Shown here: positions 48,829 through 57,607 of the stretch, one piece after another
How positions within the stretch are numbered: position 1 is the first letter of the stretch
Layout: each line of letters opens with the position of its first letter
Source of the DNA: Saccharopolyspora endophytica
GTDB taxonomy: Bacteria > Actinomycetota > Actinomycetes > Mycobacteriales > Pseudonocardiaceae
Length of the DNA: 64,000 nt
Direction of reading: 5' to 3'
Assembly (NCBI RefSeq): GCF_018070075.1
Contig: NZ_JAGPXE010000005.1
Location: forward strand, 124,001 to 188,000
The notes under the pieces: generated by a model
Databases searched by the model: none
What the model saw: only the letters and a program-made list of their open reading frames with translations
What the model was told of the DNA's origin: nothing
Position numbers and translations under genes: made by a program

Positions 48829-49814
48829 GCCTTCTCCGAAGCGAGGTCGAACGCCGCCCGCGCCATCGCGGCGGTGGCGTCCACATCGGACATCAGCAGC
48901 GGCACCGAGCGCACCTTCACACCGGGCACGTCGGCGGTGTCGTCGCTGTGCACCAGCCAGCCGTCCAGGATTCCCTCCGCGTCGCCGCGCGCGCCGTAGT
49001 GGCGGCCGACGGCCTCCGCCGAGGTCTCCACGCCGATCGCGCTCAAGCACGCGTCGGCCATCCCGCGCAGCGGCTTGCCGCCGATGATCGGCGACAGGCC
49101 CACCACGGCGGCCTTCGTCTCGCGCAGCGCGGTGCGGAAACCGGGCACCGCCAGCAGCGTTCCGATGCTCACCACCGGGTTCGACGGGGCCAGCAGCACC
49201 ACGTCGGCCTGCGCGATCGCGTCCAGCACCTCGGGGGTCGGCTTGGCCTCGTCGGCGCCGACCGGCACGATCGCGTGCGCCTCCGGCTCGGAGCGGTAGC
49301 GCACCCACCACTCCTGGAAGTGCACCGCCCGGCTCTCACCGGTGTCCGGGTCGTCGATCGCCACGTGCGTCTCGACCCTGTCGTCGGTGACCGGCAGCAG
49401 CCGGACCCCCGGCCGCCAGCGGTCGCACAGCGCCTCGGTCACCGCCGACAGCGAGTAGCCCGCGCGCAGCATCCGGGAGCGCACGAGGTGGGTGGCGATG
49501 TCGCGGTCGCCGAGGCCGAACCAGGTCGGCTCCGCGCCGTAGGCCGCGAGCTCCTCCTTGACCGACCAGGTCTCGTCGACCCGGCCCCAGCCCTTGGCGG
49601 TGTCGATGCCGTCGGCGAGCGTGTACATGCAGGTGTCGAGGTCGGGGCAGACCCGCAACCCGTGCATCCACACGTCGTCGCCCACGTTGACCACCGCGGT
49701 GATCTCGTGTTCGGAACTCTCGGCCTCGCCGATGGCGGGCAGCCCGAGCGCCGCCTTGACTCCGAGCAGGAAACGGGCGCCACCGACGCCGCCGACCAGA
49801 ACTACGACCTTCAC
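48825..49814 (-). CDS. fbiA: phosphoenolpyruvate/2-phospholactate transferase FbiA
   Basis: A 329-residue CofD/FbiA protein. [20 protein letters not shown] opens the Rossmann-like fold, [20 protein letters not shown] and [15 protein letters not shown] are the family motifs, and [16 protein letters not shown] binds the phosphate. It transfers the phospho-carboxylate from the activated guanylyl donor to Fo, making (dehydro-)F420-0. It is first in the fbiA-fbiB-NUDIX operon, with 66 nt to the M50 protease gene. Confidence 0.95.
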   Translation of the reverse strand: MKVVVLVGGVGGARFLLGVKAALGLPAIGEAESSEHEITAVVNVGDDVWMHGLRVCPDLDTCMYTLADGIDTAKGWGRVDETWSVKEELAAYGAEPTWFGLGDRDIATHLVRSRMLRAGYSLSAVTEALCDRWRPGVRLLPVTDDRVETHVAIDDPDTGESRAVHFQEWWVRYRSEPEAHAIVPVGADEAKPTPEVLDAIAQADVVLLAPSNPVVSIGTLLAVPGFRTALRETKAAVVGLSPIIGGKPLRGMADACLSAIGVETSAEAVGRHYGARGDAEGILDGWLVHSDDTADVPGVKVRSVPLLMSDVDATAAMARAAFDLASEKA

Positions 49815-49880
49815 ACCACCGATCCTCGCACGCCCCTCCCCGGCGAGGTCTGCGAACCCGGACGCTCCCGGTCAGTGGAC

Positions 49881-50654
49881 TCAGAGGCCGCCGAAGATGC
49901 TCCGGAAGAAGGTCTGCCCCAGCGAGGTCATCGCGGAGTCCCCGCCGACCAGGTCGAACACGAAGTAGGCGAGCTCGAAGAACCAGCTGCCCACCAGCGG
50001 AACACCGATCAGCAGCAGGAACAGCACCAGCGGAGCCCACGGCCGGGCCTTCTCGCCGAACCGCCGCGCCGGCGCCGACAGCCACGGCTCGATCGCGCCG
50101 TACCCGTCGAGGCCGGGAACCGGCAGGATGTTGAGCACGAAGGCGATCACCTGCAGGAAGGCCAAGTAGGACAGTCCGGCCGTCAGCCCGATCGGCATCG
50201 GGACGAGGGCGATGATCGTCGTCAGGATCAGACCCAGCGCGAGGTTCGTCAGTGGTCCCGCCAGCGAGACCATCGACTCGATCCGGCGGCCCCGCAGGGC
50301 GCCGTGGTTGATCCACACCGCGCCGCCGGGGAGCGGGATGCCGCCGATGGCCACGAAGATCAACGGCAGGATGATGCTCAGCACTGGATCGGTGTAGCGG
50401 CGCGGGTCCAGCGTCAGGTAGCCCTTCGAGCGCACCGACCAGTCACCACCGCGGTAGGCGGTGGCCGCGTGCCCGAACTCGTGCAGGCACAGCGACACCG
50501 CCCAGCCGCCCAGCACCAGCAGGATGACGCCACTGGTCAGAGCGGTGGTGTTGGTGAACGTCGTCAGAACACCGCCGAGCGCGGTGACGGCGACGATGCC
50601 GAGGAACAGCGGGCTGACCCGCGCGACGGAGGTAGTCACGGTCCAAGTCTCCAC
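49881..50654 (-). CDS. M50 site-2-type membrane metalloprotease
   Basis: A 257-residue intramembrane zinc protease with ~6 helices. HEFGH (residues 58-62) carries the zinc-binding residues, and LNILPVPGLDGYGAIE supplies the third ligand (Asp in the NPxPxLDG-like motif). There is no PDZ domain, as in the short actinobacterial Rip-like group. It may release membrane-tethered regulators. GTG 50654 is used; a GTG at 50639 is also possible. It is divergent from whiB2 across a 486-nt gap. Confidence 0.9.
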   Translation of the reverse strand: METWTVTTSVARVSPLFLGIVAVTALGGVLTTFTNTTALTSGVILLVLGGWAVSLCLHEFGHAATAYRGGDWSVRSKGYLTLDPRRYTDPVLSIILPLIFVAIGGIPLPGGAVWINHGALRGRRIESMVSLAGPLTNLALGLILTTIIALVPMPIGLTAGLSYLAFLQVIAFVLNILPVPGLDGYGAIEPWLSAPARRFGEKARPWAPLVLFLLLIGVPLVGSWFFELAYFVFDLVGGDSAMTSLGQTFFRSIFGGL

Positions 50655-50790
50655 GACTCGCCGTGCGCGTGTTGATCGGATTCGGACAGCGGTGATCGAT
50701 CAGGGGTGGTATTAATGATCTTGGCGCAGCGCGATGCGCCGTACGGACCACTGGCCCTGTGCTGAACGCGCGGGTCTGGTTGGGGCGGCC

Positions 50791-50868
50791 GGACCTGGGG
50801 ATCCGCAGATCCGGATGTCCCCCTACGGATGGTCCCGGCTTGACCGCAAGGAGCTACACGGGTGTAAT
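50791..50868 (+). promoter_or_regulatory. whiB2 promoter with upstream dyad and a long leader
   Basis: In the 486-nt gap 50655-51140, TTGACC (50840-50845) and TGTAAT (50863-50868) are separated by exactly 17 nt, giving a strong SigA-like promoter. It implies a leader of ~265 nt before whiB2. A 30-bp imperfect dyad (GGAC...GGATC...GATCC...GTCC, 50791-50820) lies 19 nt upstream of the -35 box and may bind a developmental regulator. No gene is seen in the leader. Confidence 0.65.
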
Positions 50869-51140
50869 CACAGCAGTGTCATTCGCTGTTGAAACCGATC
50901 GCCTCGCTGCGGCGCGGTGCTCGTTTCGGCGGTCGGCCGGGAGCGGGAGAACCCGGCTGGACACGAGGTCGATCGGCACGTCGCCGGCAGTGAGAGGGCG
51001 GCGGTGTGAGCGGTCGGCGACGGCATCGCCGTCGATGCGTTCTGGTCCCGGCATCGGGACCGGAAACCTGCGAGCAGGAGTGCGTCCTGTTCCGGTCCTG
51101 GGGAGGACCGGCGGGATAACGGGGAGAAATCGGGGGAGTC

Positions 51141-51464
51141 ATGTGGGAATCAGGAGATAGCCGTCTCGCGGAGCGCGGGGACGCCACCGCCACCGCAACG
51201 GTCGCGGAGTTCGACGCGCTGGCCGAGCTCTTCGAGATGGAAGAAGAGCAGGAGTGGCAGGAGCGCGCGCTGTGCGCGCAAACCGATCCAGAAGCGTTCT
51301 TCCCGGAGAAGGGCGGATCCACTCGCGAGGCCAAGCGCATCTGCGCCGGCTGCGAGGTCCGCTCCGAGTGCCTGGAATACGCGCTGCAGCACGACGAGCG
51401 CTTCGGCATCTGGGGCGGTCTGTCGGAACGCGAGCGCCGCAAGCTCAAGCGCCGCGCGGTCTGA
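51141..51464 (+). CDS. whiB2: WhiB-family FeS transcriptional regulator (WhiB2/WhmD type)
   Basis: A 107-residue protein with four FeS-cluster cysteines C45, C68, C71 and C77, then GIWGG (89-93) and a basic C-terminus (ERRKLKRR) that binds DNA. The acidic N-terminal extension and the GIWGGLSERERRKLKRR ending are typical of WhiB2/WhmD/WhiB, needed for septation or sporulation. Position between fbiA and the Rv3259-like gene is that of Rv3260c. AGAAATCGGGGGAG precedes the ATG. A ~265-nt leader is predicted. Confidence 0.93.
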   Translation: MWESGDSRLAERGDATATATVAEFDALAELFEMEEEQEWQERALCAQTDPEAFFPEKGGSTREAKRICAGCEVRSECLEYALQHDERFGIWGGLSERERRKLKRRAV

Positions 51465-51636
51465 CCGGCTGTTTCCGCGCTCGACCCGCAGCGGTGCGAG
51501 CCGCGAAGGTCGTCGTCGCGTCCGTCGCGTTCGCTCCGCAACGGCACGAGAGGTCGTCACACCCAGCCCGCTGGACGTTCCGCGTGCATTACCGTTCGGG
51601 CCGTAGTGGTTCGGACGAGCGGGAGGACCAGCGCGG

Positions 51637-53664
51637 GTGGACGAGCCGTCGAAGTCGCGGTTGCAGGGCCTGAAGTCGTTGCGCCGCTTCGTCTTTGAGC
51701 GAAGCGAGCCGGCCGAGCAGCCGACGCCGTCACCACGCGAGTCCGCGGACGCCGAGGCCACCGGGGAAACCCCGGAGCCGGACCGCCGCTCACCGCGCGA
51801 GCGGGCGCTGTCGGCGCTGCGCTCGCCCGGCACCGCGATGACCGCCGTTCTCGTCGTTTTCGCGCTCGTCAACGCGCTGATCGCGGACCGGTTCGGCGGA
51901 ACGCTGTCCGGCGGCCGGTTGTTGCCGACCGCTGATCTGGCCACCACCTGGAGCGACTACCTCAGCGCGTGGCACGCCGTCGGCGGTGGCACCGGTTCAC
52001 CCGCGTCGCCCTCGCTGGTCGTCCTGGCGCTGCTGGGCTCCGTCCTAGGTGGACCGTCGGTCGTGGTCGCCGCGCTGATGCTCTTCGGCGTGCCGCTCGC
52101 CGGGCTGAGCGCCTACCTCGCCACCCGCGCGGTCGACGCCTCCCCGCTGCGCCGCGCCCTGGTCGCCGGTGCCTACGCGCTCCTGCCGGCCGCCGCGATC
52201 TCGGCCGGGCAGGGACGACTCGACGTCGTCGTCGCGCACGTGCTGGTTCCGCCGCTGCTGGCCGGGATCGCCGCGGTCATCCGCCGCTCCGACGGCCAGT
52301 GGCTCGGCACCGCCTGCCTCACCGCGTTCGGCCTCGCCGTCCTCGGCGCCTTCGCGCCCGCGGTGCACCTGTCGCTGATCGTGCTGGCGCTGCTCGCGCA
52401 CGTGCTCGTCCCCGGCAACGGCCTGCGCGGACGCCGCCGCGCCGCCGGGCTCGTCGCGCTCGTGCTGCTGTCGGTGGCCTGCCTGCTGCCGTGGCCGGTG
52501 CTGATGCTCAGCCACCCCGAGGTCCTGGTGCACGGGCTCGGCGCCCGCCTCGTCGAGCAGCCCGCGTCGGTGCTGCTGGCCACGCTCAGCCCGGACGGCT
52601 CGGCGGTGGGCGCGCTCGGGGTGCTGCTGGTGCTGGCCGCGATCCTGGCGCTGGCGATCTGCTGGGACGCCCGGATGCTGGCCGGTGCCGGAGTCGCCCT
52701 GCTCGGCTGGCTGGCGGCCGTCGTCATCGGCACGGTGTCCACCGAACCGCTCACCGGAGGCGTCGCGAGCCCCGGCTGGACGGGCGGCCCGCTGGTGCTG
52801 GTCGCCGCCGGGTGCGCCGGGATCGTGCTGTTCGCGACGATGCCCGCGCTGAACTGGAAGATCACCGCGCCTGTGCTGGCCGTGGGGCTGCTCGCGCTGG
52901 GCGGTGCCTCGGCGATCGGCATCGCTTCGGGCCCGCTGCGGGTCCACCAGGACGCTCCCGCGACCGGCACCCGGTTGGTGCTGGAGCCGGGACCACAACC
53001 CGCCCGGCTGATCACCGGCAGCGGTCCTCGCTTCGGCGACGACGACCTCGCCCCGGCGGGCACCGCCGCCGACTGGCTGCGCCAGGTCGACGAGGACCTG
53101 CGCAGCGACGACAGCGCGCGGGTCCGCCGAGCGCTGGCCGCGGTCGCCGCCCGCGGTGCCGACCACGTGATCGTCCCGGCGAACTCGCGACTGCCCGAAC
53201 TCGCCTACGACATGGTCGTCGACGACGGCCGCCTCACCGGCCCGGGCCGCGAGCTGCGGCTGCTGCTGCCCGCGACGCCGGTGAAGCTCGTCGGCCCCGA
53301 CCTGTCCAGGCAGGCCCAGACCGAACCCGGCCCGGCCCCGGAAGCGCGCCCGCTGCCGGTGGACGCCGAGCTGCCGTCGTTCACCGTGCGGATCTCCGAG
53401 GGCGGGACCGGGCGCGCGCTGGTGCTCGGCGCCGAGAACGAGCCCGGCTGGTACGCCACGGTCAACGGCGAGCGCGTCCCGCTGGCCACCGCGTGGGGCC
53501 ACCAGGTCGCCGTGCCGCTGCCGCAGCAGGCCGCCGAGGTCCAGGTCGGCTACACCGAGCTCCCGCGCACCACGCTGCTGGTGGTGCAGGCGGCGGTGGT
53601 GCTGTTCACGGTGATCGCGGCGATCCCCGGGCGGCGCCGCAAGGGCGTCACTGCCCCTCGATGA
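51637..53664 (+). CDS. large polytopic membrane protein with extracytoplasmic C-terminal domain
   Basis: 675 residues from GTG 51637 (GGGAGG upstream). After a hydrophilic ~65-residue N-terminus there are ~10-12 hydrophobic helices to residue ~440. A ~190-residue soluble domain follows (WLRQVDEDLRSDD, ADHVIVPANSRLPELAYDMV, ENEPGWYATVNGERVPLATA) and one last helix. It resembles the membrane and C-terminal halves of the large GT2-type proteins next to whiB genes in other actinobacteria, but without a visible GT domain. The 'GWYATVNG..vp' strand recalls domains of polysaccharide export or glycosyltransferase proteins. Function unknown. It overlaps the convergent Rv3259-like gene by 17 nt. Confidence 0.65.
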   Translation: MDEPSKSRLQGLKSLRRFVFERSEPAEQPTPSPRESADAEATGETPEPDRRSPRERALSALRSPGTAMTAVLVVFALVNALIADRFGGTLSGGRLLPTADLATTWSDYLSAWHAVGGGTGSPASPSLVVLALLGSVLGGPSVVVAALMLFGVPLAGLSAYLATRAVDASPLRRALVAGAYALLPAAAISAGQGRLDVVVAHVLVPPLLAGIAAVIRRSDGQWLGTACLTAFGLAVLGAFAPAVHLSLIVLALLAHVLVPGNGLRGRRRAAGLVALVLLSVACLLPWPVLMLSHPEVLVHGLGARLVEQPASVLLATLSPDGSAVGALGVLLVLAAILALAICWDARMLAGAGVALLGWLAAVVIGTVSTEPLTGGVASPGWTGGPLVLVAAGCAGIVLFATMPALNWKITAPVLAVGLLALGGASAIGIASGPLRVHQDAPATGTRLVLEPGPQPARLITGSGPRFGDDDLAPAGTAADWLRQVDEDLRSDDSARVRRALAAVAARGADHVIVPANSRLPELAYDMVVDDGRLTGPGRELRLLLPATPVKLVGPDLSRQAQTEPGPAPEARPLPVDAELPSFTVRISEGGTGRALVLGAENEPGWYATVNGERVPLATAWGHQVAVPLPQQAAEVQVGYTELPRTTLLVVQAAVVLFTVIAAIPGRRRKGVTAPR

Positions 53665-54118
53665 CGTCCGGGTCCAGGCCCAGGTAGGTCGCGACCTGCT
53701 CGACGAGGACGTCGTGCAGCAGGTCGGCCATGTCCGTGCCGTCGCGAGCGCGGGCCTCCAGCGGTCTGCGGTAGAGCACGATGCGGGCGCGCGTGGGCAG
53801 GCCGCGCTTGTCCACGCCTGCCGGGACGAGCCTGGCGAGCGGGACGTTGGCGTCGACGACCACGTCGTCGTCCCAGGTCACCTTCTCCGGAGCGGTGGTG
53901 CTGATCTCCGGTACCTCGTCGACGGCCACATCGAGCTGGGTCAGTTCGGCGTGCCAGCGCTGCTCGATGGGTTCCAGCGCTTCCAGCACCAGCGCGTCGA
54001 AGCGCTGCGAACGGCTGCGCGAGACCGGGACCGAGGAGGGGTACAGCGGTCCGCGCAGGCCACGGCCGCGCCGATCCCGCCGGTAGCGGGTTCGACGCCG
54101 AGATCCACGTGCGGTCAC
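53648..54118 (-). CDS. metallopeptidase-family protein without HExxH (Rv3259-like)
   Basis: 156 residues from GTG 54118. LEALEPIEQRWHAELTQLDVAVDEVP and LARLVPAGVDKRGLPTRARIVLYRRPLE match the Rv3259/zincin-like family. The helix that carries HExxH in relatives reads LLHDVLVEQVATYLGL here, so the zinc-binding Glu and second His are missing, as I recall for the mycobacterial homologue. It is probably not an active protease. It is conserved beside whiB2 and DUF3499. The start could be one codon earlier (GTG 54121). Confidence 0.8.
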   Translation of the reverse strand: MTARGSRRRTRYRRDRRGRGLRGPLYPSSVPVSRSRSQRFDALVLEALEPIEQRWHAELTQLDVAVDEVPEISTTAPEKVTWDDDVVVDANVPLARLVPAGVDKRGLPTRARIVLYRRPLEARARDGTDMADLLHDVLVEQVATYLGLDPDVIEGQ

Positions 54119-54317
54119 CACGGGCTGAGGGTACGCCCTCGGCAACCCGGGCCGGGACAACCGGCACGGGGATTTCCGGTGGTGATCGCGACCGGCTGTT
54201 CGCCGAAAGCAGACACCCCATCAACTCGGCGGGGGGCAGGGTGGAAACTGGTGTTCGGCGTGGCTCGTGAAAGAGATTCCGCGTGCCTGCGCCGCGAGGT
54301 GGACAGGAGGCGCTATC

Positions 54318-54686
54318 GTGCGTGGCGTGCGGAGCGTGAGGCGGTGCTCGCGGACCGGGTGTGTCAACCCGGCCGTCGCCACGCTCACTTATGCCTATGC
54401 GGACTCGACCGCGGTCGTCGGACCGCTGGCCACCTATGCCGAGCCGCACAGCTACGACCTGTGCGAGGCGCACGCGCTGCGGCTCACCGTTCCCAACGGC
54501 TGGGAGGTCGTCCGGCACGAAGGCGAGTTCGCGCCACCGACCCCGTCGGATGACGACCTGACCGCGCTGGCCGAGGCCGTGCGCGAAGCGGGCAGACCGG
54601 ACAGGCCGGTGGAACCGCAGGTCAGCGCCCCGGGAGGTGGCCGCCGCGCGCACCTGCGGGCGCTGCCCGACCCGGTGGACGAGTGA
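54318..54686 (+). CDS. DUF3499 family protein
   Basis: 122 residues from GTG 54318 (GGAGG 7 nt upstream). It opens VRSVRRCSRTGCVNPAVATLTYAYADSTAVVGPL and later has CEAHALRLTVPNGWEVVRHEG. The CSRTGC and YDLCEAH cysteines could bind zinc. This actinobacterial family (Rv3258c position) has no known function. The C-terminal ~45 residues are variable and polar. It precedes the phosphomannomutase by 104 nt. Confidence 0.88.
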   Translation: MRGVRSVRRCSRTGCVNPAVATLTYAYADSTAVVGPLATYAEPHSYDLCEAHALRLTVPNGWEVVRHEGEFAPPTPSDDDLTALAEAVREAGRPDRPVEPQVSAPGGGRRAHLRALPDPVDE

Positions 54687-54747
54687 ACAGATCGTGACGA
54701 ACAGCTCTGGTCAAACCGGATGCTGCCAACGACGTGCCGATCGCCGG

Positions 54748-54771
54748 TAGGCTGCCAACCACGTTGGTTGG
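54748..54771 (+). promoter_or_regulatory. promoter and dyad before phosphomannomutase
   Basis: TAGGCT (54748-54753) is a -10-like box. CCAACC-acgtt-GGTTGG (54755-54771) is a dyad placed at the predicted transcription start, a typical repressor position. GGGGAGGG lies ahead of the GTG at 54791. CTGCCAAC also occurs 30 nt upstream. Confidence 0.45.
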
Positions 54772-54790
54772 GAACCGGGGAGGGTGCAGC

Positions 54791-56140
54791 GTGCGGGACC
54801 TGTCGGGGATCGTCAAGGCTTACGACATCCGCGGAGTGGTCGGCGAAGGCATCGATGCCGACGTCGTGCGGGAGATCGGAGCGGCGTTCACCAGACTGGT
54901 CGGCGGACCGGCCGTGGTGATCGGCCATGACATGCGGGACTCCTCGCCCGGCTTGGCGCAGGCGTTCGCCGAAGGCGTCACCGGCCAGGGCGTCGACGTC
55001 ATCAACATCGGGCTGGCCAGCACCGACATGCTCTACTTCGCCTCCGGCAAGCTGGAGCTGCCGGGCGCGATGTTCACCGCCAGCCACAACCCGGCCCAGT
55101 ACAACGGCATCAAGCTCTGCCGCGCGGGCGCGGCGCCCGTCGGCCAGGACAGCGGCCTGTCCGAGATCCGCGAACTGGTCGGTCACGGCGTGCCGGAGTT
55201 CCTCGGCGCCAAGGGTTCGACCAGCGAGCGCGACATGGTCGCCGAGTACTCGGCCTACCTGCTCGACCTGGTGAAGCTGCGCGACATCCGCCCGCTCAAG
55301 ATCGTCGTCGACGCCGGCAACGGCATGGGTGGGCACACCGTGCCCACCGTGTTCGCCGACCTGCCGGTCGAACTCGTGCCGATGTACTTCGAGCTCGACG
55401 GCTCCTTCCCGAACCACGAGGCCAACCCGCTGGACCCGGCCAACATCGTCGACCTGCAGGCCAAGGTCCGCGAGGTCGGAGCGGACGCGGGCCTGGCCTT
55501 CGACGGCGACGCCGACCGCTGCTTCGTGGTCGACGAGCGCGCCGAGCCGGTCACCCCGAGCGCCATCACCGCGCTGGTCGCCGCCCGCGAGCTGGCCAAG
55601 GAACCCGGCGGGACGATCATCCACAACCTGATCACCTCCAAGGTCGTGCCGGAGATCGTCTCCGAGCTCGGCGGCAAGCCCGTGCGCACCCGCGTCGGCC
55701 ACTCGTTCATCAAGCAGACGATGGCCGAGACCGGGGCCATCTTCGGCGGCGAGCACTCCGCGCACTACTACTTCCGCGACTTCTGGCGCGCCGACTCCGG
55801 GATGCTGGCCGCGCTGCACGTGCTGGCCGCCCTCGGAGGCCAGGACGCGCCGCTGTCGGAGCTCATGGCCGACTACTCCCGCTACGAGGCCAGCGGTGAG
55901 ATCAACTCCACGGTCGATGACCAGCAGGCCCGCATGCGCGCCGTCGCCGACACCTTCGGTGACCGGAATGGCGCTTCTGTCGACGAGCTCGACGGGCTTA
56001 CCGTGGAGCTGTCGGACGGATCGTGGTTCAACCTGCGCCCGTCCAACACCGAACCGCTGCTCCGGCTCAACGTCGAGGCGAGGGACACTGAGGCCATGAC
56101 CGCGCTGCGCGACGAGGTGCTCGCGGTCATCCGCGGATGA
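54791..56140 (+). CDS. manB: phosphomannomutase/phosphoglucomutase
   Basis: 449 residues from GTG 54791. The active-site loop MFTASHNPAQYNGIK carries the phosphoserine (~98), AFDGDADRCFVVDE binds Mg2+, GEHSAHYYFRDF is the sugar-specificity loop, and RPSNTEPLLRLNVEA binds the phosphate. It interconverts mannose-6-P and mannose-1-P for GDP-mannose and lipoglycan synthesis (the Rv3257c position). It works with ManA and the guanylyltransferase at 44229. Confidence 0.95.
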   Translation: MRDLSGIVKAYDIRGVVGEGIDADVVREIGAAFTRLVGGPAVVIGHDMRDSSPGLAQAFAEGVTGQGVDVINIGLASTDMLYFASGKLELPGAMFTASHNPAQYNGIKLCRAGAAPVGQDSGLSEIRELVGHGVPEFLGAKGSTSERDMVAEYSAYLLDLVKLRDIRPLKIVVDAGNGMGGHTVPTVFADLPVELVPMYFELDGSFPNHEANPLDPANIVDLQAKVREVGADAGLAFDGDADRCFVVDERAEPVTPSAITALVAARELAKEPGGTIIHNLITSKVVPEIVSELGGKPVRTRVGHSFIKQTMAETGAIFGGEHSAHYYFRDFWRADSGMLAALHVLAALGGQDAPLSELMADYSRYEASGEINSTVDDQQARMRAVADTFGDRNGASVDELDGLTVELSDGSWFNLRPSNTEPLLRLNVEARDTEAMTALRDEVLAVIRG

Positions 56141-56198
56141 ACCGACGTCGACACTGATGAGCGACACTCGCCGAAGCGCGCGAGTTGGGGAGGAAAAC

Positions 56199-56414
56199 GT
56201 GGCCGTTGACCTGGAAGCGCAATTGCTGGAGATCCTGGCCTGCCCGTGCGAGCAGCACGGCGCGCTGCGGCCCGGCTTGGCCGACGACGCGCAGGCCGAT
56301 TACCTGACCTGCGCTTCCTGCGGCCGCGGTTTCCCGGTGCGGGACGGCATTCCGGTGCTGTTGCTGGAAGAGGCCGTCGGGGGCGGGTCTCCCGGCGGCG
56401 CCGGGGAGGGGTGA
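56199..56414 (+). CDS. Trm112-family zinc protein
   Basis: A 71-residue protein from GTG 56199 (GGGGAGGA upstream; an ATG at 56157 would add 14 residues). LEILACPCEQHG and YLTCASCGRGFPVRDGIPVLL give C15, C17, C38 and C41 for zinc binding. The ending 'r.GiPvlL' is the Trm112/YcaR signature. Such proteins can activate methyltransferases, and a partner is not visible here. It lies between phosphomannomutase and the SIS gene, 7 nt before the latter. Confidence 0.9.
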   Translation: MAVDLEAQLLEILACPCEQHGALRPGLADDAQADYLTCASCGRGFPVRDGIPVLLLEEAVGGGSPGGAGEG

Positions 56415-56421
56415 AGCGCCG

Positions 56422-57501
56422 GTGCTGGACGACAGTCTCCTCGACGACCCGGCCAGGCTGGCCGACGTCGATTCCGGCGGCCTGCTGAGGCTGGCCGCGC
56501 TCTCCGGCGCGCAGGTGCGCGCCACCGCCGAAACCGCGGCCGAAGCCGGCCTCGACGACCTGGCCGACGGCCGCCCGCGCGCGGTCGTGCTGCTGACCAG
56601 GCCCGGTGTGTCCACGAGCGTGGCGAACCTGCTGGTCGCGCTCACCGGCGCCCGCTGCCCGGTCCCGGTGGTGATCTCCGACGAGCTGCCGTCCTGGGTG
56701 GGGCCGCTGGACGTCGTGTTCGCCCACACCGACGACGTCGGTGACGTCGCGCTCGCCGAATCCGTGGCCACCGCCTGCCGCCGCACCGCCAGCGTCGTGC
56801 TCGCGGTGCCCTCCGAAGGTCCTGTCGCCGCCGCGGGCGCGGGCCGCGCGAAGATCCTGGTGCCGCGCGTGCCGGTGCCGCCCGCGCTCGCCTTCGCCTA
56901 CGTCTTCGCCGCCGGGATCAGCACCTTCCGCGCCCTGGACCTGCTGGACTTCGACACCGACGAGCTCGCCGAAGAGCTCGACCGGGAAGCCGAGCGCGCC
57001 CACCCCGGACACGAGTCGCTGAGCAACCCGGCCAAGTCGCTGGCGCTGCGGATGGCCGACCGCACCCCGCTGCTGTGGGGTCTGGGTCCCGTCGCCGCCG
57101 CCGTGGCCGGTCACGGTGCGTTCGCGCTCGGCGCGCACGCGGGCGTTCCCGCCCACGTCGCCGAGTACCCGCACGCGGTCGTGCAGCGCGCGCTGCACCG
57201 CGCCGCCGCGTCCGCCGGCTCCGAGGCCGACATCTTCGCCGACCCCGAGGACGAGCCGGGGGCGCAGCTGAGGGCCTTGCTGATCAGCACGCGCCACAAC
57301 GACCAGGGGGAGGTGTTCGAACGGTCCGCTGCGCGGGACCTGCCCGGTGCCGACGTGGTCGTACCGGGGGACACGGTGCGCGCCGACCCGCTGCTGCGCG
57401 CGGCGGTCCTGGCCGCCCGGTTCGACCTGGCCGCCGTGTACCTGGGCCTGGCCGCGGGCACCCTCAACGGCCCGGGCTGGCCGGCCCTGGCCATGAGCTG
57501 A
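56422..57501 (+). CDS. SIS-domain sugar-phosphate isomerase-like protein
   Basis: 359 residues from GTG 56422. A split SIS-type fold is visible: LLTRPGVSTSVANLLVALTG, CPVPVVISDELPSWVGPLDV, and LWGLGPVAAAVAGHGAFALG in the second half. It matches Rv3256c in place, where a phosphoglucose/mannose isomerase-like function is predicted. Catalytic residues of bifunctional PGI/PMI (E and H near the end) are not clear, so a binding or regulatory role is possible. It is in an operon with phosphomannomutase and manA. Confidence 0.82.
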   Translation: MLDDSLLDDPARLADVDSGGLLRLAALSGAQVRATAETAAEAGLDDLADGRPRAVVLLTRPGVSTSVANLLVALTGARCPVPVVISDELPSWVGPLDVVFAHTDDVGDVALAESVATACRRTASVVLAVPSEGPVAAAGAGRAKILVPRVPVPPALAFAYVFAAGISTFRALDLLDFDTDELAEELDREAERAHPGHESLSNPAKSLALRMADRTPLLWGLGPVAAAVAGHGAFALGAHAGVPAHVAEYPHAVVQRALHRAAASAGSEADIFADPEDEPGAQLRALLISTRHNDQGEVFERSAARDLPGADVVVPGDTVRADPLLRAAVLAARFDLAAVYLGLAAGTLNGPGWPALAMS

Positions 57502-57607
57502 GGCGAGCCGCACCGAGAACCCGGGATCTCCCCGATGCCGCACGCCCGCCCGGCGAGGTGTGCTTGGCCGGACGAGCAAGCGCGAGAACGAGGAAGCGAG
57601 AACGACT

